A stretch of DNA of 64,000 bases from Nocardioides sp. R-C-SC26 (GCF_021246465.1 NZ_JAHRHK010000015.1:25133-89132); one strand, 5' to 3'. Counted from the first letter of the stretch, positions 20,483 through 30,024 are shown. Program-made: numbers and translations. Notes: generated from the letters alone by a model not told the origin.

Positions 20483-23400
20483 GTGCCGCAGTCCCCTGGC
20501 CAGTCCAGCAGCTCCACCTCCACCTCAGGCGCGGCGGGCCCGGTTCCCGCCGCGGACTTCGGTGCCAACGAGTGGCTCGTGGAAGAGATGCGCGAGCAGT
20601 TCGACGCCGATCCCCAGAGCGTCGACCCGGCGTGGGCCGCGTACTTCGGTGGCGGGGCGAACGGCTCGACCAACGGCTCCGCGCCCGAGCGCAGCTCCCG
20701 GCCCGCCGAGCAGCCCGCCGCACCTTCTGCGAAGCCCACCCCGGTATCGGCCTCCGGGTCGAACGGCACGTCCGGCGCAGCCACGAGCTCGGTGCAGCCC
20801 AAGGCCGAACCGCGGCCGGTCACCAAGGCCGCCGAGCCGGCGAAGGCGACGAGCACGCCGACGCCCAAGGAGTCCGCGCCGGCCGAGCCCTCCCAGGCGA
20901 GCGACGAGCCGACGTACACCGTGCTGCGCGGCGCACCCGCCCGGACCGTGCAGAACATGGACAGCTCCCTCACCGTCCCGACGGCGACGTCGGTGCGAGC
21001 GGTTCCGGTGAAGTTGCTGTGGGACAACCGGATCGTCATCAACAGCCACCTCGCCCGCGCGCGGGGCGGCAAGGTCTCCTTCACCCACCTGATCGGCTAC
21101 GCGATGGTGCGGGCGCTGAAGTCGATGCCGGAGATGAACGTCGGGTTCGACGTCGTCGACGGCAAGCCGAACCTGATCACCCCGGCCCACATCAACCTGG
21201 GCCTGGCGATCGACGTCCCGAAGTCCGACGGCACCCGGCAGCTGCTGGTGCCGTCGATCAAGGCCGCCGAGGGCATGGACTTCGCCGGCTTCTGGACCGC
21301 CTACGAGGAGGTCGTGCGCAAGGCCCGCGACAACAAGCTCACCGTGGGCGATTTCCAGGGCACCTCGATCAGCCTGACCAACCCAGGTGGTATCGGCACG
21401 GTGCACTCTGTTCCTCGACTGATGCGGGGTCAGGGCGCGATCATCGGCGTCGGGGCGATGGAGTACCCCGCCGAGTGGCAGGGCGCCTCGGACGAGGCGA
21501 TCTCGCGCAACGGCATCAGCAAGGTCATGACGCTGACCTCCACCTACGACCACCGCGTGATCCAGGGCGCACAATCGGGCGAGTTCCTCAAGCGCATCCA
21601 CCAGCTGCTCCTGGGCCAGGACGGCTTCTACGACGACATCTTCCGCTCGCTGCGCATCCCCTACGAGCCGATCCGGTGGAACAGCGACATCGCGACGTCG
21701 CACGACGACGAGATCGACAAGCAGGCGCGCATCCTCGAGCTGATCCACGCCTACCGCGTGCGCGGTCACATGATGGCCGACACCGACCCGCTGGAATATC
21801 GCCAACGCAGCCACCCCGACCTGCAGATCGAGCAGCACGGCCTGACGCTGTGGGACCTCGACCGCGAGTTCCCGACCGGCTCCTTCGGCGGCGAGGGCCG
21901 ACGGTTCATGAAGCTGCGTCACATCCTCGGGATCCTGCGCGACTCCTACTGCCGCACGACCGGCATCGAGTACATGCACATCATGGACCCCGAGCAGCGG
22001 CGCTGGATCCAGGAGCGCGTGGAGCGCCCGCACACCAAGCCTCCGCGCGAGGAGCAACTGCGCATCCTGCTCAAGCTCAACCAGGCCGAGGCGTTCGAGA
22101 CGTTCCTGCAGACCAAGTTCGTCGGCCAGAAGCGCTTCAGCCTCGAGGGCGGCGAGACCACGATCCCGGTGATCGACGAGATCTGCGAGGCCGCCGCCGA
22201 GGCCGACCTCGACGAGGTCACCATCGGCATGGCTCACCGCGGCCGCCTCAATGTGCTGGCCAACATCGTGGGCAAGAAGTACTCCCAGATCTTCCGGGAG
22301 TTCGAGGGCAACATCGACCCGCGCACGGTGCAGGGCTCGGGTGACGTGAAGTACCACCTCGGCGCCGAGGGCGAGTTCGTGGCCGGCTCGGGCGACACGA
22401 TCAAGGTCTCGGTCGCGGCCAACCCCTCCCATCTCGAGGCCGTCGACCCGGTGCTCGAGGGCATCGCCCGCGCCAAGCAGGACGTGCTCGACCGCGGCGA
22501 CGACTTCCCGGTGCTCCCGCTGCTCGTCCACGGTGACGCGGCCTTCGCGGGCCAGGGAGTCGTCGCGGAGACCCTCAACCTCAGCCAGCTGCGCGGGTAC
22601 CGCACCGGCGGCACGATCCACGTCGTGGTCAACAACCAGGTCGGGTTCACCACGTCGCCGGGCTCCTCACGCTCCTCGCTGTACTGCACCGACGTCGCGC
22701 GGATGGTGCAGGCGCCGATCTTCCACGTCAACGGCGACGACCCCGAGGCCTGCATCCGCGTGGCTCGGTTGGCCTTCGAGTACCGCCAGGCCTTCCACAA
22801 GGACGTCGTGATCGACCTGGTCTGCTACCGCCGACGCGGACACAACGAGGGCGACGACCCCAGCTACACCCAGCCGCTGATGTACGACCTCATCGAGCAG
22901 AAGCGGTCGGTGCGCAAGCTCTACACCGAGTCGCTCATCGGTCGCGGCGACATCACGATCGAGGAGGCCGAGCAGGTCCTCGCCGACTACCAGCAGCAGC
23001 TGGAGCGGGTCTTCACCGACGTCAAGGACGCCACGTCCCAGCCGCCGGAGTGGACGACGGTGCCGGACTACCCGGACAAGACCGTGGGCGAGACCAGCAC
23101 GGCGGTCACCCTGGAGGTGCTCAAGCGCATCTCGGACGCCTACGTGACCCCGCCCGCCGACTTCACCGTGCACCCCAAGGTGATGCCGCAGCTCCAGCGC
23201 CGCGCGACGGCCATCACCGAGGGCCCGATCGACTGGGGAACCGGCGAGATCCTCGCGTTCGGCTCGCTGCTGATGGACGGTCGGCCGGTGCGCCTGGCCG
23301 GGCAGGACTCCCGTCGTGGCACGTTCGTGCAGCGGTTCGCGACGATCATCGACCGTCGCAACGCCGACGAGTGGACGCCGCTCTCCTCGCTCACCGAGGA

Positions 23401-24247
23401 CCAGGCCAAGTTCCACGTCTACGACTCGCTGCTCTCCGAGTACGCGGCTCTCGGCTTCGAGTACGGCTACTCCGTGGCTCGACCGGACGCCCTGGTGCTC
23501 TGGGAGGCCCAGTTCGGCGACTTCGTCAACGGCGCGCAGACCGTCATCGACGAGTTCATCACCTCCAGCGAGACCAAGTGGCGCCAGCAGTCCGGCGTTG
23601 TGCTGCTCCTCCCGCACGGCTACGAGGGCCAGGGCCCCGACCACTCCTCCGCGCGCATCGAGCGGTTCCTCCAGATGGCGGCCGACGAGGCGTTCGTGGT
23701 CGCGCAGCCCTCCACGCCCGCCTCGCACTTCCACCTGCTGCGCCGTCATTCGCTCGGCGAGGAGCACCGTCCACTGGTGATCTTCACGCCGAAGTCGATG
23801 CTCAAGCGCAAGGAGGCGGCCTCGATGCCGTCGGACTTCACCGAGGGCTCCTTCCGTCCGTTCATCGCCGACGCGAAGGCCGACCAGGACAAGGTCGACA
23901 CCCTGCTGCTGTGCTCGGGGCGGGTCACGTGGGACCTCATGGTCGAGCGCGCCAAGCGCGAGAACGGCGAGCGGTTCGCCATCGGCCGTCTCGAGCAGCT
24001 CTACCCGCGCCCGATCGAGGAGATCAAGGCCGAGATCGCCCGGTACCCGCACCTGAAGGAGGTGCGCTGGGTGCAGGACGAGCCCGCGAACAACGGTCCC
24101 TGGCCCGACCTCGCACTCAACGTGTGGCCCGAGGTCGACGCCGAGGTCGTCCGCGTCAGCCGCGACGCGTCGTCCTCGCCGTCGGTCGGCACGATCAAGC
24201 GCCACACCGCCGAGCAGAAAGCGCTGCTGGACCAGGCCTTCGCCTGA
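20483..24247 (+). CDS. kgd: Multifunctional 2-oxoglutarate decarboxylase/dehydrogenase, fused E2-E1
   Basis: This 1254-residue protein is the actinobacterial OdhA/Kgd enzyme, which feeds 2-oxoglutarate into the TCA cycle with lipoylated E2p and lipoamide dehydrogenase encoded elsewhere. Domains in order: short E1 N-terminal segment (about 15-50), Ala/Pro linker to about 140, E2 acyltransferase catalytic domain (about 150-375, with YDHRVIQGA), then the thiamine-diphosphate E1 domain (about 385-1254, with [15 protein letters not shown] near residue 683). No lipoyl domain is present, as is normal for this fusion. It starts at GTG 20483 after GGAAGAGG. An Odh inhibitor protein (GarA/OdhI) would be expected to regulate it, but none is in the window. 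Confidence 0.96.
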   Translation: MPQSPGQSSSSTSTSGAAGPVPAADFGANEWLVEEMREQFDADPQSVDPAWAAYFGGGANGSTNGSAPERSSRPAEQPAAPSAKPTPVSASGSNGTSGAATSSVQPKAEPRPVTKAAEPAKATSTPTPKESAPAEPSQASDEPTYTVLRGAPARTVQNMDSSLTVPTATSVRAVPVKLLWDNRIVINSHLARARGGKVSFTHLIGYAMVRALKSMPEMNVGFDVVDGKPNLITPAHINLGLAIDVPKSDGTRQLLVPSIKAAEGMDFAGFWTAYEEVVRKARDNKLTVGDFQGTSISLTNPGGIGTVHSVPRLMRGQGAIIGVGAMEYPAEWQGASDEAISRNGISKVMTLTSTYDHRVIQGAQSGEFLKRIHQLLLGQDGFYDDIFRSLRIPYEPIRWNSDIATSHDDEIDKQARILELIHAYRVRGHMMADTDPLEYRQRSHPDLQIEQHGLTLWDLDREFPTGSFGGEGRRFMKLRHILGILRDSYCRTTGIEYMHIMDPEQRRWIQERVERPHTKPPREEQLRILLKLNQAEAFETFLQTKFVGQKRFSLEGGETTIPVIDEICEAAAEADLDEVTIGMAHRGRLNVLANIVGKKYSQIFREFEGNIDPRTVQGSGDVKYHLGAEGEFVAGSGDTIKVSVAANPSHLEAVDPVLEGIARAKQDVLDRGDDFPVLPLLVHGDAAFAGQGVVAETLNLSQLRGYRTGGTIHVVVNNQVGFTTSPGSSRSSLYCTDVARMVQAPIFHVNGDDPEACIRVARLAFEYRQAFHKDVVIDLVCYRRRGHNEGDDPSYTQPLMYDLIEQKRSVRKLYTESLIGRGDITIEEAEQVLADYQQQLERVFTDVKDATSQPPEWTTVPDYPDKTVGETSTAVTLEVLKRISDAYVTPPADFTVHPKVMPQLQRRATAITEGPIDWGTGEILAFGSLLMDGRPVRLAGQDSRRGTFVQRFATIIDRRNADEWTPLSSLTEDQAKFHVYDSLLSEYAALGFEYGYSVARPDALVLWEAQFGDFVNGAQTVIDEFITSSETKWRQQSGVVLLLPHGYEGQGPDHSSARIERFLQMAADEAFVVAQPSTPASHFHLLRRHSLGEEHRPLVIFTPKSMLKRKEAASMPSDFTEGSFRPFIADAKADQDKVDTLLLCSGRVTWDLMVERAKRENGERFAIGRLEQLYPRPIEEIKAEIARYPHLKEVRWVQDEPANNGPWPDLALNVWPEVDAEVVRVSRDASSSPSVGTIKRHTAEQKALLDQAFA

Positions 24248-24268
24248 CCGGTCCCGCGTCGACAGCCC

Positions 24269-24313
24269 GTCCCCCGTCGAGCACACCGCAACGGTGTCGT
24301 CCCGGCGGGGGAC
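24269..24313 (+). terminator. Branched hairpin after kgd
   Basis: The outer arms GTCCCCCG (24269-24276) and CGGGGGAC (24306-24313) enclose an inner perfect hairpin ACACCG-CAA-CGGTGT (24283-24297). It begins 22 bases after the kgd stop. No U-run follows. Confidence 0.45.
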
Positions 24314-24349
24314 CATGGCGTCCGGACACCGCGCTGCCACACTGCGGGC

Positions 24350-24526
24350 ATGTACTACACCGACCGCGGAATCGAGGAGCTGGACAAGCGCCGAGGTGAT
24401 GAGGAGGTCACCCTGGCCTGGGTCGCCGAGCAGCTCCAGGCCTTCACCGACTCCCACCCCGAGTTCGAGACCGCGGTGGAGCGCTTCGCCACCTGGCTCG
24501 CGCGGCTCGACGACCCGGAGGACTGA
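24350..24526 (+). CDS. Small conserved protein (DUF6104-like)
   Basis: This 58-residue ORF starts MYYTDRGIEELDKRRGDEEV and ends with WLARLDDPED. From memory it matches a short actinobacterial family called DUF6104 that is often encoded just after kgd/sucA; the function is unknown. It is acidic, has no membrane segment and looks helical. It uses GC-rich third positions throughout, and its stop overlaps the next gene's ATG by one base (TGATG), both signs of a real gene. No strong ribosome site is visible before ATG 24350. Confidence 0.75.
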   Translation: MYYTDRGIEELDKRRGDEEVTLAWVAEQLQAFTDSHPEFETAVERFATWLARLDDPED

Positions 24527-25206
24527 TGAGCGACTCCCCCGACGAGATCCCCTACGCCACGTGGGGTGAGCGGTTCTTCACCACCGCGGTGACCACCGAA
24601 CGGGTCCTGGCCGGCATCAACGTCCTCGCCGGCCAGCCGATCGACGTCGGGCCGATGGGGGTGGGTCCACGGAAGATCGTCAAGGTCCGCGCCACCGGTT
24701 CCATCGGTCAGGCGCAGGGCCGCAAGGTCGGCGACGCGCCGGTCTCGTTCGAGATCACGCTGCCGGTCTCGCTGGAGTTCGTGATCGACCTCGGCCTGGA
24801 CAAGCACCGGTTCACCGCCGAGATCGTGGTGCCGCTCGCGATCACCGCACGATCCCGCTCCGACCTCGCCATCGTGTTGGACGTCGTCGCACCCACGGCG
24901 TCTCAGGTGCGGATCGACCTGCGGGCCCAGGGCCTGCGCGCCTCGTTGACCCAGCACGCCGCCAACGTCGAGGGCGAGCTGCGTCGCTTCGTCGCGAAGT
25001 ACGTCGCGCGGGAGCTCGACAAGCCCTACGTCGCCGCGGCCCGGCTCATCGACGTCTCCGGGGCGATCGACAAGGCGATCTCCACCCTCGGCCCACGCCA
25101 GCCCGACCCCGACGACGTCGTCGCGGACTTCGACGAGGCGCTCGCCGCCGAGATCGACTCCTCCCCGACCCTCTTCGCCGACCCGGAGCTCTTCAGCGAG
25201 CGTTGA
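24526..25206 (+). CDS. Conserved hypothetical protein
   Basis: This 226-residue soluble protein has no signal peptide or membrane segment. I do not recognise the family. The middle (about 45-130) alternates hydrophobic and charged residues like a beta-sandwich or lipid-binding fold; the C-terminal third is helical and acidic. A GGAGG ribosome site inside the upstream small gene lies five bases before its ATG, and the genes overlap by one base. Its stop codon lies within the left arm of palindromic repeat copy 3. Confidence 0.7.
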   Translation: MSDSPDEIPYATWGERFFTTAVTTERVLAGINVLAGQPIDVGPMGVGPRKIVKVRATGSIGQAQGRKVGDAPVSFEITLPVSLEFVIDLGLDKHRFTAEIVVPLAITARSRSDLAIVLDVVAPTASQVRIDLRAQGLRASLTQHAANVEGELRRFVAKYVARELDKPYVAAARLIDVSGAIDKAISTLGPRQPDPDDVVADFDEALAAEIDSSPTLFADPELFSER

Positions 25207-25233
25207 CCCGTCTTTCGATCAAGACGGGTCAAC
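25202..25233. repeat. 32-base palindromic repeat, copy 3
   Basis: GTTGACCCGTCTT and AAGACGGGTCAAC enclose TCGATC; one more C-G pair flanks the core (25201-25234). Length and arms equal those of the two copies near 7.3 kb. The TGA stop of the upstream gene (25204-25206) is part of the left arm, so the element forms the end of that reading frame. Confidence 0.8.
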
Positions 25234-25273
25234 GTGGAAGGTCGGGTCGCCGGCCGTGGGAGGATCTCCCCTC

Positions 25274-25933
25274 GTGGCGGAACTGCACTTCTTCACGGGC
25301 ACCATGGACTCGGGCAAGAGCACCCTGGCACTGCAGACCGATCACAACCACGCCGCCCGCGGACGGGTGGGACGGATCTTCACCGCGCACGACCGCGCCG
25401 GCGACTCGGTGATCTCGAGCAGGCTCGGTCTGACCCGCGACGCGGTCGAGGTCGACGCGGAGTTCGACTTCTGGCACTACGTGGTCGGCGCCCTGACCCA
25501 CGGCGCGCGGATCGACTACCTGATCTGCGACGAGGCCCAGTTCTATACCCGCGAACAGGTCGACCAGCTGGCCAAGATCGTCGACGAGCTGCAGCTCGAC
25601 GTGTTCTGCTTCGGCATCCTCACCGACTTCCGCACCTCCCTGTTCGTCGGGAGTCAGCGACTGGTCGAGATCGCCGACCGCGTCCACACTCTCCAGGTCG
25701 AGACGCTGTGCTGGTGTGGGAAGCGCGCGACCCACAACGCCCGCACGGAGGACGGGATCATGGTCACCGAGGGCGACGTGATCGTCGTCGGCGACGTCGA
25801 GGACGCCGGCATGAGCGGGCCACCTGCCGATGTCGCCTACGAGGTGCTGTGCCGCCAGCACCATCGCCGCCGGTTGACGGCGGACCGAGCACGCGCGGTG
25901 AGTCTGACGTCCGAGCCGCTGCCCTTCGGCTGA
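25274..25933 (+). CDS. tdk: Thymidine kinase (type II)
   Basis: This enzyme phosphorylates thymidine with ATP in the salvage pathway. The 219-residue protein has the P-loop GTMDSGKST (9-17), the ICDEAQF segment with the catalytic acidic residue, and the FGILTDFRTSLF lasso region. Zinc-ribbon cysteines appear in CWCGKR and in a later CRQHH. I chose GTG 25274, with GGGAGG ten bases upstream, over the in-frame GTG at 25256, which would place that ribosome site inside the gene. Many actinobacteria lack this gene, so its presence is a useful strain trait. Confidence 0.92.
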   Translation: MAELHFFTGTMDSGKSTLALQTDHNHAARGRVGRIFTAHDRAGDSVISSRLGLTRDAVEVDAEFDFWHYVVGALTHGARIDYLICDEAQFYTREQVDQLAKIVDELQLDVFCFGILTDFRTSLFVGSQRLVEIADRVHTLQVETLCWCGKRATHNARTEDGIMVTEGDVIVVGDVEDAGMSGPPADVAYEVLCRQHHRRRLTADRARAVSLTSEPLPFG

Positions 25934-25957
25934 CGCCGCGGGCGACCCTGGACGACG

Positions 25958-25973
25958 AGTGATCTACGTCACT
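25958..25973. promoter_or_regulatory. CRP-like palindrome upstream of the SGNH esterase
   Basis: AGTGATCTACGTCACT contains the GTGA-N6-TCAC core of CRP-family sites, with different outer bases. It lies 41 bases before the esterase GTG and ends at a TACTGT (25973-25978) that could be a -10 box, a position that would suit repression. Confidence 0.4.
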
Positions 25974-26014
25974 ACTGTCAGCGCCGACATCGTCGTCGTC
26001 CTCGGAGGTCCCCC

Positions 26015-27223
26015 GTGTCTCGTCGTGTGCTCCTCGCCGCCCTCACCGGGCTCGGCGTCCTCCTGCTCGGTCTGACACCGGTTCCGCCGGCCGCGGCCGA
26101 CGGTCCGGGCGTGGGCGCACCCTGGGTGGTCACCCTCGGCGACTCCTACATCAGCGGCGAGGCCGGACGGTGGGCCGGCAGCAGCAACGCCTCCAGCGCT
26201 CGCGCGGACGCTCTCGGCGCCACCGCCTACTTCGACAACGCGAGCGGGAACGGCGAGGCGATCACGCGCTGCCACCGCAGCCGGTCGGCACAGGCGCACA
26301 TCGGTGGCGGCGTCCAGAGCCTCAACCTGGCCTGCTCGGGGGCGACCACCGCGACGACGACGGGTGACAACTTCAAGCCGGGCCTGGACTTCTACGACGA
26401 CGGCGCAGGCCGGGTCGGGCAGGCGCGCGCGCTCCAGCAGGCGGCCGCCACGCGCAACGTGACGATGGTCGTCGTCTCGATCGGCGGCAACGACTTCAAC
26501 TTCGCCTCGATCGTGCAGTCCTGCGTGGTGAACTTCCTCTACTCCCCGAGCTGGTGGAAGGACTACTGCTACGACGACAGCTCGGTCACCGCGAACTTCA
26601 CCGCCGCCAACGTGAGCGCCGTCCGGACGCGGATCGCGGCGGCGCTCCAGAACGTGCGCACGGCCATGCGCAACGCCGGCTACACCGACTCGTCCTGGAC
26701 GCTGCTGGTGCAGACCTACCCGTCGCCGATCCCTCGCGCGAGCGGCTTCCGGTACGCCCAGAGCGGCTACCCCCGCCAGTCGACCGGTGGGTGCGGCTTC
26801 TGGGACGCCGACGCCAACTGGGCCAACGACACCGCGCTCCCCACGATCAACAACACCGTGCGCGCGGCGGCGACCGCTTCGGGCCTGGCCAACATCAAGG
26901 TGCTCGATCTCGCCGCCGCCTTCAACGGACGGCGTCTCTGCGAGAACACCGTCGGGCTCTACGAGGAGCGTGGCATCGCGAACTGGACGTCGCCGGGCGC
27001 GGTCGATCAGACCGAGTGGATCAACCAGATCCGCACGGTCTCCACGTGCTGCTCCAACAGCCCGTACTACATTCAGGAGTCCCTGCACCCGAACTACTGG
27101 GCGCAGCTCGCCACGCGCTCGTGCGTCCGGATGGCCTACAACGGCGGCGCGCCTCGCTCCGGCACCTGCTCGATCGCAGGGACGGGCCTGACGGGCGGCG
27201 AGCCGCGGATGCGGTTGCAGTAG
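26015..27223 (+). CDS. Secreted SGNH/GDSL-family esterase or lipase
   Basis: This 402-residue protein begins with a signal peptide (basic MSRR, hydrophobic core, cleavage likely after PPAAA at about 28). The SGNH blocks are present: Ser in LGDSYISGE, Asn in SIGGNDFNF, and the catalytic His in ESLHPNYW near residue 353. Several Cys pairs in the mature part suggest disulfides and an extracellular location. It starts at GTG 26015, five bases after GGAGG. The substrate (lipid, acetylated polysaccharide or other ester) cannot be told. A CRP-like palindrome precedes it, which would suit carbon-status control. Confidence 0.9.
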   Translation: MSRRVLLAALTGLGVLLLGLTPVPPAAADGPGVGAPWVVTLGDSYISGEAGRWAGSSNASSARADALGATAYFDNASGNGEAITRCHRSRSAQAHIGGGVQSLNLACSGATTATTTGDNFKPGLDFYDDGAGRVGQARALQQAAATRNVTMVVVSIGGNDFNFASIVQSCVVNFLYSPSWWKDYCYDDSSVTANFTAANVSAVRTRIAAALQNVRTAMRNAGYTDSSWTLLVQTYPSPIPRASGFRYAQSGYPRQSTGGCGFWDADANWANDTALPTINNTVRAAATASGLANIKVLDLAAAFNGRRLCENTVGLYEERGIANWTSPGAVDQTEWINQIRTVSTCCSNSPYYIQESLHPNYWAQLATRSCVRMAYNGGAPRSGTCSIAGTGLTGGEPRMRLQ

Positions 27224-27251
27224 CCGCCCCGCGGCCGCGGCCGCACACGTC

Positions 27252-28346
27252 TCAGCCGCCGAGGTGCTGACCGACCGGGAGCTGGAACTCCCCCTCGCCA
27301 CCGAGATCCTCGACGTCCACCGTGCACCCGCCCGAGGGCACCTCGCAGGAGAGCAACGAGAACGATGCGCCGTCGGTCGACGCCAGGACTCCGATGGTGT
27401 CGGCGTCCCACCACGAGACCGTGGTGGAGAACGCACCGAAGCCGGTGGGAAGCTGCGGCGTGACGTCGTCGCCGGTCACGGTACGCACGGTCAGGGTGTC
27501 CTCGTCCGGGGCGTAGAAGCGAGCATCGGGCGAGATCAGCCCGTTCGAGCCGAAGACACCCGGAAGCTCGCGGGTCTGGGTGGGGCTCGAGCCGATCCGC
27601 AGACCCTCGTCGTAGACGGCGAAGAGGCCCGCGCGGGCGTCGACCAGGTCGAAGGACTCGCTGACGTCCTCCATCACGATATCCGCCGTTCCCCGACGCA
27701 CGTCGGTGGCGGCGATGCCGCGGCCGTCGACGGTATAGAGGACGCCGTCGTCCAACGAGGCCATGAAGCTGGACTCGCGCAGGTCGAACCGCGCATCCAC
27801 GACGCCCGCGAGGCTCTCGACCGCGGCGGTGTCCTGGTCGAGCACGCGATAGACCAGCGCATCGCCTGAGCGATCGGTCCAGGCGGTCCACTCACCGTCG
27901 GTGACCAGGGCCCGTGTGCCGGGATCGAGCACCGAGGAGCCCACCTCCTCGGCGCGGCCGTCGAGGACCGACCACACCGCCCCGTCGACGTCCACGACCA
28001 CGTATCCGCGGTCCGTCGCGACGTAGGCATGGATGGGGCGCTCGAACAGGATGCGCCCCGTCGGCGTCTCGAGGGTCTCTCCGTGCGCCCAGCTCCGCTC
28101 GGCCGGCGGCGCCGGAGCCGGCTCCTGGGCGGCCGCACCGACGTCGGTCGGGCCGCTCGCCTCGGTGACGACCACGGAGACCGCTCCGACGACGGCGAGC
28201 GCGGCGACTCCGCCGACGATCGCCCCGACCCGCCGTCGGCGCCGGCGGTCTCCGGCGGAGACGATGGCGTCGAGGTCGACCGGGGAGAAGGTGAGGCTCT
28301 CGGTGCGCTCCCGCATCTGCTGGGAAAGGGTGGAGTGGTCGTTCAT
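27252..28346 (-). CDS. Membrane-anchored partner of SigE-type sigma factor
   Basis: This 364-residue protein has a cytoplasmic N-terminus of about 45 residues, one membrane helix (about 48-68), then a large extracytoplasmic part rich in beta strands that may be propeller-like. Its ATG overlaps the sigma factor stop by four bases (ATGA), the usual arrangement for an anti-sigma or accessory factor. No zinc HxxxCxxC anti-sigma motif is present, so the role is inferred from position and topology only. Confidence 0.75.
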   Translation of the reverse strand: MNDHSTLSQQMRERTESLTFSPVDLDAIVSAGDRRRRRRVGAIVGGVAALAVVGAVSVVVTEASGPTDVGAAAQEPAPAPPAERSWAHGETLETPTGRILFERPIHAYVATDRGYVVVDVDGAVWSVLDGRAEEVGSSVLDPGTRALVTDGEWTAWTDRSGDALVYRVLDQDTAAVESLAGVVDARFDLRESSFMASLDDGVLYTVDGRGIAATDVRRGTADIVMEDVSESFDLVDARAGLFAVYDEGLRIGSSPTQTRELPGVFGSNGLISPDARFYAPDEDTLTVRTVTGDDVTPQLPTGFGAFSTTVSWWDADTIGVLASTDGASFSLLSCEVPSGGCTVDVEDLGGEGEFQLPVGQHLGG

Positions 28347-28888
28347 CGGGTCACCGCCTGGTTCTGGAGGACGCTCGGATCGAGTCGGAGCTTGGTCAGA
28401 GCGGCCGACACCTGGCTCTTCACGGTGCCGACCGCGCAGCCCATGACCTCGGCGGTCTGGGCCTCGGTGAGGTCCTCGTAGTAGCGGAGCACGACGGCGA
28501 CGCGCTGACGCACGGGCAGTCGCTGCAGGCAGTCCCACAGCCAGGCACCGTCCGTCACCCCCTCGGCGTGACCGACCGACGATCTCTCGGGCAGCTCGGC
28601 GCTCACCCGCTCGCCGGTCCAGGACCTGCGACGGAACCACGTGATTGCGGTCGTCGTGATCGCGGTCCGGACATAGGTCTCGGGGTTTCCCTTGCTCCGC
28701 AGTCGCGGCCAGGCCTGGTAGGTCTTGGTCAAGGCTTCCTGCACCAGGTCCTCGGCCAGGCCGACGTCGCCGACCATCAGGTAGGCGGCGCGGTGGAGCG
28801 CGTGCTGACGTGCCGCGACGAAGTCGGCGAAGTCGGCGTAGTCGCGACTGCGCCGACGCCGCAGGTGATCGCTGGGTGACCCGGGCAA
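28343..28888 (-). CDS. RNA polymerase sigma factor, SigE family (ECF type)
   Basis: This 181-residue ECF-type sigma factor has region 2 (about 14-80, with AEDLVQEALTKTYQAW) and region 4 (about 120-170, with the TAEVMGCAVGTVKSQV helix-turn-helix). I propose the TTG at 28888, which follows GAGGAG at good spacing; a GTG at 28915 in the same frame would add nine residues. It is co-translated with the membrane protein downstream. An ECF-like promoter (GAACC-N17-CGTC) just upstream suggests autoregulation. Confidence 0.85.
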   Translation of the reverse strand: MPGSPSDHLRRRRSRDYADFADFVAARQHALHRAAYLMVGDVGLAEDLVQEALTKTYQAWPRLRSKGNPETYVRTAITTTAITWFRRRSWTGERVSAELPERSSVGHAEGVTDGAWLWDCLQRLPVRQRVAVVLRYYEDLTEAQTAEVMGCAVGTVKSQVSAALTKLRLDPSVLQNQAVTR

Positions 28889-28922
28889 CGGGGCTCCTCT
28901 CCTCGGGGATCTCACGGCCTAC

Positions 28923-28948
28923 GACGTGGTAAGAGCCCGAGAAGGTTC
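28923..28948 (-). promoter_or_regulatory. ECF-type promoter in front of the SigE-family gene
   Basis: On the minus strand GAACC (28948-28944) and CGTC (28926-28923) are separated by exactly 17 bases, a common ECF promoter layout. Transcription would begin near 28916, about 28 bases before the proposed TTG start. Confidence 0.45.
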
Positions 28949-28966
28949 GTCGCCCTTCAGCGCATC

Positions 28967-29986
28967 TCAGCGGGGAGCGGCGAAGACCTGCACCCAGTAG
29001 TGGACATAGGGGGTCCCGGGCGCCTGGACGTGGCCGACACCGACCTGGGTGACGTCGGCGGACATGATGTTCTTGCAGTGCCCTGCGCTCGCGAGCCACT
29101 CCGTGACGACCTCCGAGGGCGTCTTCTGACCGGCGGCGATGTTCTCCCGCACAGAGCCCCAGACATAGTCCTCAGCGGTCACGCGCATACCCAAGGTGCC
29201 CCCGTCAGGGGAGGTGTGGCTGAAGAAGCCTTCCTTGGCCATCCTCTCAGCGAACTTCTGTGCGGCGGCATCGAGGCGCTCGTCACGCGTTAGGCCAGGA
29301 ACCGCAGGCATCGACGTCCGCTTGCACGATTGAGCGCTCGCCCGAGCCTTGTTCGTCAAGGCGACGACTCGGTCGGCGAAGCTCGGTGGGACCGGCGTCG
29401 GGGTGGGCGTGGGAGTCGGCGTCGGGGTGGGTGTGGGGGTGGATGTGGGGGTGGGGGTCGGGGTCGGGGTGCTCGTGCGGACAACGAGGGCACGAGCCGG
29501 AGTGACGACGTCGGGAGAGGACTTCCCCTTGCCGACCAGGCGCATCCGGATGAGAACCGAGAGCGAGCGGCTCGGCGCGACGTACTCGAACGTGGCGCGA
29601 CCCCTAGCGCCAGCCGTCCTCCTCACCGAACGCTTCCATGGAGACGACTCGCTCGCCTTCCACTCGAGCACGAACTCGCGCCCCGCGCGCGGGCCCTTCG
29701 TGACCTGGAGCGCGAAGACGTAGCGATCCCGCGGTTCCAACGAGACCGGCTCCAGATCCCACCCGCCGATCCACTCAGCCCAACCCTTGGTCCCCGACTG
29801 CTGTGGGGCTCGCTCGGCACCGACTGCAGCCATCGGTGAACCGGCAGTCGTACCGAGCACGGCTGAGATGACGAGCAGCGGCGCGAGCATCGTCATGGCG
29901 GTGGCCACGAGCGCGGTTCGTCCCGCACGACGAGATCGACAGGTGGGGGCATCGTCGGTGAACCGAACACGTGAGCGTGGTGTCAT
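28967..29986 (-). CDS. Secreted CAP-domain (SCP/PR1) protein with Thr-Pro linker
   Basis: This 339-residue protein has a signal or anchor sequence (hydrophobic stretch at about 22-45), then a beta-rich domain of about 120 residues, then a Thr-Pro repeat linker of about 28 residues. A C-terminal CAP domain follows (about 210-339) with the family segments FFSHTSPDG, VRENIAAG, HCKNIMSADVTQVGVGH and HYWVQVF. CAP proteins are secreted and some bind lipids, sterols or the cell wall; here the function is unknown. It starts at ATG 29986 after GGGAG. The linker probably lets the CAP domain reach through the wall. Confidence 0.85.
   Translation of the reverse strand: MTPRSRVRFTDDAPTCRSRRAGRTALVATAMTMLAPLLVISAVLGTTAGSPMAAVGAERAPQQSGTKGWAEWIGGWDLEPVSLEPRDRYVFALQVTKGPRAGREFVLEWKASESSPWKRSVRRTAGARGRATFEYVAPSRSLSVLIRMRLVGKGKSSPDVVTPARALVVRTSTPTPTPTPTSTPTPTPTPTPTPTPTPVPPSFADRVVALTNKARASAQSCKRTSMPAVPGLTRDERLDAAAQKFAERMAKEGFFSHTSPDGGTLGMRVTAEDYVWGSVRENIAAGQKTPSEVVTEWLASAGHCKNIMSADVTQVGVGHVQAPGTPYVHYWVQVFAAPR
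29393..29475 (-). repeat. Thr-Pro-encoding microsatellite in the CAP gene
   Basis: Alternating ACN-CCN codons (GGT/GTG-rich on the plus strand) encode about 14 Thr-Pro units, two of them interrupted by Ser. Third positions vary (C, G, A, T), so slippage would be only moderate. Changes of six bases would alter linker length without a frameshift. Confidence 0.8.
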
Positions 29987-30024
29987 GCCGGGATACTCCC
30001 ACCGGGCAGTTCGGAGGTTCCGCT

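Noticed and set aside
20483..24247. Fusion of acyltransferase and dehydrogenase in one gene as a novelty
   Set aside because: This is the normal actinobacterial Kgd/OdhA architecture.
20525..24457. Long minus-strand frames opposite kgd
   Set aside because: They have no domain or ribosome site; kgd codon bias explains them.
29393..29475. Possible CRISPR or tandem-repeat array
   Set aside because: There are no spacers; the repeats encode a Thr-Pro linker in frame.
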